Assembly: GCF_001406815.1 (NCBI RefSeq)
Contig: NZ_CVRR01000003.1
Location: forward strand, 1 to 64,000
Reading direction: 5' to 3'
DNA length: 64,000 nucleotides
Source: Roseburia faecis
GTDB lineage: Bacteria > Bacillota > Clostridia > Lachnospirales > Lachnospiraceae
The notes under the pieces were generated by a model. The model did not search any database, was not told the origin of the DNA, and worked only from the letters and a program-made list of their open reading frames with translations. The translations under genes and the position numbers were made by a program. This document shows positions 57,438 through 64,000 of this stretch, in pieces. Each line of letters begins with the position of its first letter. Position 1 is the first letter of the stretch.

Positions 57438-59411
57438 ATGCAATCCGGTAACGGGATGACCATGCAGGAAGCAGAACAGGAAATCAAATATTATCAGAAG
57501 ATTTTTCAGGTAGTACGTCTGTTAAAAGGAGAGGATGTTGAGCGGACATTTTACCAGCAAGGGAAAGGAACGTGCGAAAATGTGCAGGATGGATGTCCGT
57601 GCTACAGTTTCTGGAAGAAAAATGGTAAGTGCGAAAACTGCAGTTCCTATAAAGCGCTGCGGGAAAAGAAGCAGATGATTAAGCTGGAATTCCTTGAATC
57701 AGAAGTCTATCAGGTAATCTCCCGGTATATGGAAATTGATGGACAGCCATACGTCATGGAATTGATCAATCATCTGGAGGACGACACCTTAATCGACATA
57801 TCCTGCAGAGAAAAGCTGATCAATAAACTGACCGGATATAATGAAAAATTATATAAGGATGTCCTGACCGGAGTTTATAATCGTCTGTATTTTGAGGAAG
57901 AGATAAAAATGTGGACGGGAAATGCCGGAATTGTTGTGATTGATGTGGATGATTTCAAGCTTTGCAATGATACATACGGACATCTGACCGGAGATATGGC
58001 ACTTGCGGCGGTTGCTGGTGTGATCTGGCGTTGTATCCGCAGAGAGGATACGCTTGTGCGCTATGGTGGAGATGAATTTGTTCTTGTGCTGCCGGAGATA
58101 AAGGAAGATGGTCTGGTAGAAAAACTGCAGGAGATTCAGGAAAAGATCCAGAATACAGTGATTCCGGGGTATTCCAATATTCAGATTTCTGTCAGTATGG
58201 GTGCCGTGATTTCGCAGAACGAATCTGTTGAGCATGCAATGCTTCGCGCAGATAAACTGATGTATCAGGCAAAAAATAAGAAAAACATGGCCATCACCGA
58301 GAATAACATGATTGATCATGAGGGAAAGATACACGCACAGAAGCAACCGGAAAAGATGATTCCGGAGATCCTTGTAGTGGATGATGAGGAGGTCAACCGG
58401 ACGCTTCTGGATATGATTTTTTCCAAGGATTATCATGTCCTGCAGGCGGAGAGCGGAGAAAAATGCATAGAAATACTGGAACAGCAGGTCAATAGTATTT
58501 CTTTGGTTCTGCTGGATGTGGTATTGCCGAAGATGGATGGATTTGATGTCCTGACATATATGAATAAAAATCACTGGATTGAGGATATTCCGGTTATTAT
58601 GATGTCCGGAGCCGATGCCCCGGAGGCTGTGAAGCGGGCATATGCACTTGGTGCAGTGGATTTTGTCAGCAAGCCATGCGATGCACAGATCGTTTATCAG
58701 CGTGTGACGAACACCATGAAATTATATGCGAAGCAGCGTCGGCTGACTTCCCTGATTACTGCGCAGATCAACGAAAAAGAGAAAAACAGCGAGATGCTGA
58801 TTCATATTCTCAGTCATATTGTGGAGTTTAGAAACGGAGAGAGCGGAAGCCATGTGCTTCACATTCACAAACTTACGGAGATGCTTCTGGAGAGACTGGC
58901 GCAGAAAACCGAAAAGTATCATCTGGATGGGGATACCAGAGCCATGATCGCACTTGCTTCTTCTTTGCATGATATCGGAAAAATCGGTGTGGATGAAAAA
59001 ATCCTGAATAAACCGGGAAAACTGACAAAAGAAGAATTTGAGATTATGAAAACGCATACCGTCATCGGTGCAGAAATGCTGGAACAGCTTGGCATTTATC
59101 AGAACGAGCCACTGGTAAAGATCGCACACCAGATCTGCCGCTGGCATCATGAGCGCTACGATGGAAAAGGCTATCCGGATGGACTTGTGGGAGATGAAAT
59201 CCCGATTTCCGCACAGGTAGTTTCTGTAGCGGATGTGTACGATGCGCTGGCGAGTGAGCGTGTTTATAAGAAAGCAGTACCGCATGAAAAGGTACTGGAA
59301 ATGATCCTGCATGGGGAATGCGGACAGTTTAATCCGATCCTCATAGAATGTCTGCAGGAGATCAGTTCGCGGATCAGAAGCGAATGTTATGATGAGGAAC
59401 AGGAGACCTGA
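57438..59411 (+). CDS. GGDEF-REC-HD-GYP signalling protein
   Basis: The 657-residue protein has, in order: a Cys-containing N-terminal sensor (about 35-70: GTCENVQDGCPCYSFWKKNG, CENCSSY), a GGDEF domain with intact GGDEF near residue 211, a response regulator receiver domain from residue 309 (VVDDEEVN, phospho-acceptor Asp in LLLDVVLPKMDG near 357), and an HD-GYP phosphodiesterase domain (LHDIGKIGVDEKIL near 509, HHERYDGKGYPDG near 570). It therefore contains both the synthetic and degrading halves for cyclic di-GMP, with a phosphorylation switch between them. The cysteines suggest metal or redox sensing. Confidence 0.9.
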   Translation: MQSGNGMTMQEAEQEIKYYQKIFQVVRLLKGEDVERTFYQQGKGTCENVQDGCPCYSFWKKNGKCENCSSYKALREKKQMIKLEFLESEVYQVISRYMEIDGQPYVMELINHLEDDTLIDISCREKLINKLTGYNEKLYKDVLTGVYNRLYFEEEIKMWTGNAGIVVIDVDDFKLCNDTYGHLTGDMALAAVAGVIWRCIRREDTLVRYGGDEFVLVLPEIKEDGLVEKLQEIQEKIQNTVIPGYSNIQISVSMGAVISQNESVEHAMLRADKLMYQAKNKKNMAITENNMIDHEGKIHAQKQPEKMIPEILVVDDEEVNRTLLDMIFSKDYHVLQAESGEKCIEILEQQVNSISLVLLDVVLPKMDGFDVLTYMNKNHWIEDIPVIMMSGADAPEAVKRAYALGAVDFVSKPCDAQIVYQRVTNTMKLYAKQRRLTSLITAQINEKEKNSEMLIHILSHIVEFRNGESGSHVLHIHKLTEMLLERLAQKTEKYHLDGDTRAMIALASSLHDIGKIGVDEKILNKPGKLTKEEFEIMKTHTVIGAEMLEQLGIYQNEPLVKIAHQICRWHHERYDGKGYPDGLVGDEIPISAQVVSVADVYDALASERVYKKAVPHEKVLEMILHGECGQFNPILIECLQEISSRIRSECYDEEQET

Positions 59412-59412
59412 T

Positions 59413-60228
59413 ATGTTAGACCAGAATACATTTACAGAAACCATACGTGCGGTACAGGATATTATCCGCACTTCGGCGGAGCCGATGACAAGAGAGGAGA
59501 TCCTTTCCTATTTTAAGGATATGGATTTGAATGCACAGCAGGAAGAGATGGTGTTAGAGTTTCTGTCAACACCACATGATGATCCGCAGCCGGAAGAGAA
59601 CGAACCGGAAACAAAGGAAGCGGAATATGAGGAGACCGCAGAGAAAGAAGAAACCAAAGAATCTTCTGCGAAAAAGGAATCCGCAAAAGATTCCGTCACA
59701 GACAACATTTCCACTTCTCCCATGTTTCAGATGTATCTGGAGGAACTGAAAGATATCCCGGAGTATACCAAGGAGCAGCAGATTGATATGTATAAGAAGC
59801 TGCTGGCAGGGGAAGAGAGCATGGTACACGCGATATCCAATGCATGGCTGCGCAACGTACTGGAAGTAGCAAAGAAACTGGCGGTTTCCACGGAAGGATT
59901 TGAGGATATTGTGCAGGAAGGAAATATGGCACTTTTCCTGCGCCTGAGCGAGCTGTGCGGCAGCCACGAAAAAGTGGATGTGGAAGAGGAACTTCTTACC
60001 GCGGTGGAAGAAGCGATGAAATCCTGCATCCGGGAACAGACCGGTGAGGATGAGAATGAAAATTCCGTGGTTGGAAAAGTAGCGCTGGTAAGTGAAGCGG
60101 TGAACTATCTGAAAAAACAGAACGGTGCACAGCCAACGCAGAAAGAACTTGCGGATTATGTCAAAATTCCGGAAGATGAGCTTGCAGATATTCTTTATAT
60201 GATTGATAAGGCGAAAAAAGATTCCTGA
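59413..60228 (+). CDS. Sigma-70-like protein lacking region 4
   Basis: The 271-residue protein starts at ATG 59413, one base after the previous stop. After an acidic Glu-rich linker (residues 60-100) it has sigma-like sequence: MYLEELKDIPEYTKEQQIDM resembles region 1.2, FEDIVQEGNMALFLRLSELC resembles region 2, and YLKKQNGAQPTQKELADYVK resembles region 3. The chain ends before a region 4, so -35 recognition is missing. It may be a decoy, core-binding or co-sigma factor tied to the cyclic di-GMP protein. A terminator follows. Confidence 0.65.
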   Translation: MLDQNTFTETIRAVQDIIRTSAEPMTREEILSYFKDMDLNAQQEEMVLEFLSTPHDDPQPEENEPETKEAEYEETAEKEETKESSAKKESAKDSVTDNISTSPMFQMYLEELKDIPEYTKEQQIDMYKKLLAGEESMVHAISNAWLRNVLEVAKKLAVSTEGFEDIVQEGNMALFLRLSELCGSHEKVDVEEELLTAVEEAMKSCIREQTGEDENENSVVGKVALVSEAVNYLKKQNGAQPTQKELADYVKIPEDELADILYMIDKAKKDS

Positions 60229-60242
60229 TCGAGGAACGAAAC

Positions 60243-60273
60243 AGCCCTCCTATTTGACGGGAGGGCTTTTTTT
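60243..60273 (+). terminator. Terminator of the GGDEF/HD-GYP operon
   Basis: AGCCCTCC and GGAGGGCT pair, followed by seven Ts. Confidence 0.85.
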
Positions 60274-60329
60274 ATTTTCTTGCAACAAAAATACACCTCC
60301 GATACACTGTATAGATAGGAGGGCCTTCC

Positions 60330-60851
60330 ATGGATGAACGTTTATTAGTAAAAAGGGCAAAGCGCGGGGATACCGCAGCGTTTGCCGAATTGTATGGGAC
60401 AATTTATAAGAGGCTGTATCAGTTTGCGCTGTATACGCTTGGAAATACACAGGATGCGGAGGATGTGGTCAGTGCCGCTGTGATGGAAGCATTTGAAAAT
60501 ATCGGGAAATTGCGGAAGGAAGATGCTTTTTCCGCCTGGATGTATCGTATCGTGGCAAATATGTGCAAACAGAAAATGCGGGAATACTATCAACGGGGAG
60601 AAGAACTGACGGAAGAAAACGGTGGCTGGGACGGCTATGTATGGGGTGATACCCGTGAGGAATATATAGAAGTCCGGCGTGCATTTCTTACGATGGATGA
60701 GGAGGACCGCATGATTGTGGGAATGCATGTCTTCGGTGGATATAAGACGCGGGAGATTGCACAGATTCTTGCAATGAATGAGAATACTGTGCGGTCGAGA
60801 GAACATCGGGCGTTGCAGCGGATGGAAAAACAGCTGAAGGGATTGAGGTGA
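60330..60851 (+). CDS. ECF-type RNA polymerase sigma factor
   Basis: The 173-residue protein has region 2 (YTLGNTQDAEDVVSAAVMEA, EDAFSAWMYRIVANMCKQKM) and region 4 (IVGMHVFGGYKTREIAQILA, NENTVRSREHRALQRMEKQL). GGAGGGCC stands before the ATG. The next gene, five bases on, encodes its membrane partner. Confidence 0.9.
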   Translation: MDERLLVKRAKRGDTAAFAELYGTIYKRLYQFALYTLGNTQDAEDVVSAAVMEAFENIGKLRKEDAFSAWMYRIVANMCKQKMREYYQRGEELTEENGGWDGYVWGDTREEYIEVRRAFLTMDEEDRMIVGMHVFGGYKTREIAQILAMNENTVRSREHRALQRMEKQLKGLR

Positions 60852-60855
60852 GAAT

Positions 60856-62871
60856 ATGCAGGAACAGAACCTGGAAGAATGGAAAGAGAAAATAGACAGA
60901 TCCGCAGAGCAGATTACCGTGCCGGATACTCTGACACCCGGGGCTGTGCAGCAGATGCTGGAGGAGCGGAAAAACCGGACATCCGCAGGCAGGAAAGAAC
61001 ACAGACATTACCGGAGATTTGCCGGAATTGCTGCGGCAGTTGCGGTGCTGGTGATTGCGGTCGGAACCTATGGATGGAATAAGTATGGAACCGATGATGC
61101 GCAACCGAAAAAGGCTGCTCTTTCCGTAACAGAAACTGTCGACAGTACGCAGGATACAGAAAAGAAAGAACAAATCGGTGCATTTACTCTGGCAAAAAGT
61201 TACCAGGATGTATATGCAGCGGTACAGAAAAAATCCAATTCACAAAAGGAGTTGGCAGAAGGCACAGTGGATGATTCGTTTTTCGTGGAAGATACCGGTT
61301 CTGCCGAGGCGAAAAAAGAGTCATCCGGTACCCATTCTGACACCAATTTGCAGGTAAACGGTGTGGACGAGGGGGACATCGTCAAAAATGACGGAAATTA
61401 TCTGTATGTGCTGAATGATGACCGGGTGACCATTGTGGATATTCGGGACAAAAATATGCGTAAGCTGTCGGAAATACGGCCGGAACTGACGGAAAATGAC
61501 ATCCTTTTGCAGCTATACGTGGATAATGACCGGCTGTATGTTATCAAGCAGGGATGGGAAACACAACAGGAGGAGATTCAGTCCGACAGCACGGAGGCTG
61601 ACAATGATTCCGGTTTTATCAGATGTTACAAAGATATCGCTTATGAACCGGACGGAAATGTGAGTACAGTTCTTTTGACGTATGACATTTCCGAACGCGC
61701 AAATCCGGTATTAAGTGCAACCATGAAAATGGATGGAGCATACCAGAGTTCCCGTAAGGTTGGAAATTTTATTTATCTGTTTACTGACCGTTGGGTGTCC
61801 AGAGACGGAAAGAACTGGAAGGCTCAGGTCATTCCGGAGATTGCCGGGAAAAAAGCAGATGCCGGATGTTTTTATGTGCAGAAGAATGGGACAACAGAAG
61901 TCATTATGGCATCTGTAAATCTTAAAGAGCCATCGAAGGCTGCAGACCATATGGTGCTTCTCGACAGCGGACGACAGGTTTATATGGGAACGGATGCAAT
62001 CTATCTGTATCAGATGGAATATGAGCGTGGAGAAAAGACAAAGATCGCCAAGTTTTCTTATAAGAATGGAATGTTTTCAGCAATTGCAGAAACAACCGTA
62101 AAGGGGGCGATCTGGGATACGTTTGCTATTTCAGAAAGTGGGGGAGAACTTCGTATTCTGACAACAGATTCCCAAAATTCTTTATCCGAAAACCGCCTGT
62201 ATCTGCTGGATGCGGACCTGAAAAAAGAGGGATTGCTGGAAAATATTGCAAAGGGAGAAGAGATTTATGCGGCACGGTATCTGGGAAATATAGCATATTT
62301 CATTACTTATCATAATACCGACCCGTTGTTTGCAGTAGATATTTCCGATCCGGCACATCCGAAGCCGCTGGGAAATGTGAAGATGACAGGATATTCCGAT
62401 TATCTGCACCCGTTTGGAGATGGACTGTTGCTTGGCATCGGCTATGAAACCGATGCTAAGACAAGCGAGAAGACAGGGGTAAAACTGACAATGTTTGATA
62501 TCTCCGATCCGATAAACCTCAGGATTTTGGATTCTGTGACGATAAACGAAGATTTCTGCAGTGCCGCAGAGAATTACAAGTGTGCATTTGTAGATACCGG
62601 ACGTGGACTGGTCGGATTTGCGACAGAGACCTGGACCAAAACCAATTATAACAGGTATATGCTGTTTCAGTGGGATGGAACGTCTTTTGTAAAGAAAATT
62701 TCCTTAAAGAAAACACAGCAGAAAATGGATACGTGGACTGGTGCAGAACAGATGAGGGGACTTTCTTCGGGTGACTGTTTTTATGTGCTTCATGTGGAAC
62801 GGGATGATTTTTCACTTATTTCGTATGATATGAAAAATGATTTCCAGGAGATTGAGACCAAAAAATATTAA
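60856..62871 (+). CDS. Membrane-anchored beta-propeller protein, probable sigma partner
   Basis: The 671-residue protein has a 50-residue cytoplasmic N-terminus (LEEWKEKIDRSAEQITVPDT), one membrane helix (FAGIAAAVAVLVIAVGTYGW) and a large outer beta-propeller domain (PF09826 type) beginning NLQVNGVDEGDIVKNDGNYL and continuing with repeated blades such as VTIVDIRDKNMRKLSEIRPE and LFAVDISDPAHPKPLGNVKM. Gene order (ECF sigma then membrane protein) and the short cytoplasmic part suggest an anti-sigma role. Confidence 0.82.
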   Translation: MQEQNLEEWKEKIDRSAEQITVPDTLTPGAVQQMLEERKNRTSAGRKEHRHYRRFAGIAAAVAVLVIAVGTYGWNKYGTDDAQPKKAALSVTETVDSTQDTEKKEQIGAFTLAKSYQDVYAAVQKKSNSQKELAEGTVDDSFFVEDTGSAEAKKESSGTHSDTNLQVNGVDEGDIVKNDGNYLYVLNDDRVTIVDIRDKNMRKLSEIRPELTENDILLQLYVDNDRLYVIKQGWETQQEEIQSDSTEADNDSGFIRCYKDIAYEPDGNVSTVLLTYDISERANPVLSATMKMDGAYQSSRKVGNFIYLFTDRWVSRDGKNWKAQVIPEIAGKKADAGCFYVQKNGTTEVIMASVNLKEPSKAADHMVLLDSGRQVYMGTDAIYLYQMEYERGEKTKIAKFSYKNGMFSAIAETTVKGAIWDTFAISESGGELRILTTDSQNSLSENRLYLLDADLKKEGLLENIAKGEEIYAARYLGNIAYFITYHNTDPLFAVDISDPAHPKPLGNVKMTGYSDYLHPFGDGLLLGIGYETDAKTSEKTGVKLTMFDISDPINLRILDSVTINEDFCSAAENYKCAFVDTGRGLVGFATETWTKTNYNRYMLFQWDGTSFVKKISLKKTQQKMDTWTGAEQMRGLSSGDCFYVLHVERDDFSLISYDMKNDFQEIETKKY

Positions 62872-62919
62872 AAATACATAAAAAATGAGATAAAAATGAA
62901 ACTTTTTTGCACATTTTTC

Positions 62920-62948
62920 TTGAAAAAGCCTCTGATTTTTGTTACTAT
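62920..62948 (+). promoter_or_regulatory. Promoter of the secreted NlpC/P60-like gene
   Basis: TTGAAA (62920-62925), 17-bp spacer, TACTAT (62943-62948). Confidence 0.6.
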
Positions 62949-62994
62949 ATGTTATAGTTAAGTAACAAAGTTGTAACAAATTGGAGGATAGGCA

Positions 62995-63753
62995 TTGAAG
63001 TTTAAGGTTACATGGGGTAAGAAGCTGATCGCAGGTATTTTGCTGGCGGCAGTTGTAGTAGGGGGTACTGCAGCACCGGCAGAAGCAGCAGGAAAGAAAA
63101 GTACCGCGGTTGTGGCACAGGATAATTACCGGAAAACATTGTGTAAGGGATTTCTGGGAAAGAGTTATGGCAGTGTGGTTGATGGAATCCGCTGTGACTG
63201 CAGTGGTTACACACGGGCAGCTCTGAATCGTCTGGAGAGTAAGGGACGGAAAGGGACTGCACTGAAAAATGTCAGTGTTGGAGCACATTGTACCAGAGAC
63301 TGGGTAAGCGGATCGAGTATTTCGTATACAACAGGGGTTGCAACAAAGGGTGCGATCCAGTGGAATTCCGGCACAAAGAAGTCTATTGGAAGAAAAAGCA
63401 GTGGGAAAAGCCTTTCCCAGTTGGAACTTGGAGATGTTGTTGTTTATGGCAAGGGCGGTTCTTCCTCCCATATAGCCATATATTTCGGAGAATTTTCTTC
63501 GATGGAAGCGGTAAAGGATTATCTGGAAGATATTGGTGTCTATGCGAAAGGAACGATTAAGAGATCTGCAGGAGATAAGTACAGTTACAGTGGCCGCACG
63601 ATTGTGCATAAGTATGGAAACAGTAGGTACTGGCGGATTCATTCTACATGCAGCGGAATCATGATTGATAATGATATTGCAGGAACCAGCAGATACACAT
63701 CTTCCTTTGGTCAGTGGAAATGGACCTTTGATACGGGAATTGAAGTAGAATAA
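62995..63753 (+). CDS. Secreted NlpC/P60-like protein
   Basis: TTG 62995 follows TTGGAGG. The 252-residue product has a signal peptide (KKLIAGILLAAVVVGGTAAP, cleaved near AEAAG) and an NlpC/P60-like core with the Cys in CDCSGYTRAAL and the His in GSSSHIAIYFG. A Ser-rich middle separates LELGDVVVYGKGG. It probably cuts or binds peptidoglycan peptides outside the cell. A strong terminator follows. Confidence 0.72.
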   Translation: MKFKVTWGKKLIAGILLAAVVVGGTAAPAEAAGKKSTAVVAQDNYRKTLCKGFLGKSYGSVVDGIRCDCSGYTRAALNRLESKGRKGTALKNVSVGAHCTRDWVSGSSISYTTGVATKGAIQWNSGTKKSIGRKSSGKSLSQLELGDVVVYGKGGSSSHIAIYFGEFSSMEAVKDYLEDIGVYAKGTIKRSAGDKYSYSGRTIVHKYGNSRYWRIHSTCSGIMIDNDIAGTSRYTSSFGQWKWTFDTGIEVE

Positions 63754-63763
63754 AAGAACAGAT

Positions 63764-63809
63764 AAAAAGCCCTGCGTTTTCGGAATTTCCGAAAGCGCAG
63801 GGCTTTTTT
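63764..63809. terminator. Bidirectional terminator between convergent genes
   Basis: AAAAGCCCTGCG and CGCAGGGCTTTT pair around GTTTTCGGAATTTCCGAAAG, with A and T tracts on both sides. Confidence 0.88.
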
Positions 63810-63822
63810 ATATGGCAGATAC

Positions 63823-64000
63823 TTAATCCACCAGTTTATCCAGTTCTTTGATGTATTCGGTTTCGCTTGAGAACTGATGGTTTGCTTTCTTGGCATACAG
63901 ACCGACCGCTGTTTGGGATTTCTTGATTGCCTGCATGGTTCCGGCTCCGGCGACGCATCCACCAGGACAGGCCATGCCTTCGAGCAGATAGCCCGGATAT
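63823..64000 (-). CDS. [FeFe] hydrogenase-like protein, C-terminal end (partial)
   Basis: Fifty-eight codons are visible, running off the right edge; the stop is at 63823-63825. The motif LLEGMACPGGCVAGAGTMQA matches the C-terminal active-site motif MACPGGC of iron-only hydrogenases, whose cysteines hold the H-cluster. The end KELDKLVD is short. It could be a full hydrogenase or one of its sensory paralogs. Confidence 0.75.
   Translation of the reverse strand, partial: YPGYLLEGMACPGGCVAGAGTMQAIKKSQTAVGLYAKKANHQFSSETEYIKELDKLVD

Noticed and set aside
63711-63962. 83-codon minus-strand frame at the right edge
   Set aside because: The frame carrying the MACPGGC hydrogenase motif and ending at 63823 is the real one; this is a shifted frame over it.

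Overview
The window reads as a chromosome segment of an anaerobic Gram-positive Clostridia, most likely Lachnospiraceae (Roseburia, Agathobacter or Blautia type). The evidence is Firmicutes gene order (decarboxylase, nucleotide kinase, yaaR, holB, ricT/yaaT, yabB-type methyltransferase), minCDE, a THF riboswitch on a folate ECF transporter gene, a CIRCE-controlled hsp20, a transketolase split into two genes, the C-terminal end of an [FeFe] hydrogenase at the right edge, and TTGACA/TATAAT promoters with strong GGAGG ribosome binding sites. No rRNA, CRISPR array, complete insertion sequence or prophage was seen. One tRNA (Lys, CTT) is present.

Layout. 0-5.5 kb is accessory and decayed: a membrane GGDEF protein, a solitary hicB, a broken lexA-like gene that keeps its SOS box, a probable type I toxin with a convergent antisense RNA, a DUF2089 regulator/membrane protein/broken secreted protein module, and a corrinoid-activation gene pair. 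5.5-29 kb is mostly core: a DXS-like enzyme under a MerR-type promoter, folT, pepT, tRNA-Lys, a MoxR/DUF58/transglutaminase operon, trmB, a DD-carboxypeptidase, minCDE, an orphan N6-adenine methylase, an AbiEi-type pair, and the yaaO-to-yabB cluster.

29.9-43.1 kb is a repeatedly duplicated island placed directly after the yabB/trmN-like gene. Pieces of the 3' end of that gene recur at 34.5 and 42.2 kb, each followed by the same hairpin. Between the repeats lie copies of a PadR regulator, a small membrane protein and a secreted-protein gene, plus an ABC-2 transporter, lipoproteins, three kinds of AAA ATPase (several broken) and an ATPase/threonine-aldolase pair. The secreted-protein gene is damaged in every copy while the regulator and membrane protein are intact in both full copies.

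43-54 kb holds a DnaK paralog, a non-oxidative pentose phosphate cluster (fructose-6-phosphate aldolase/transaldolase and the two transketolase halves), a phosphodiesterase, an ECF sigma/anti-sigma pair, hsp20, an arginase-family protein, an array of 51-bp tandem repeats, and a HigBA-type toxin-antitoxin pair. 54-64 kb carries two more ECF sigma operons with unusual membrane partners (a SurA-like extracytoplasmic protein and a beta-propeller protein), a coiled-coil protein, a GGDEF-REC-HD-GYP fusion followed by a sigma-like protein without region 4, a secreted NlpC/P60-like protein, and the partial hydrogenase gene.
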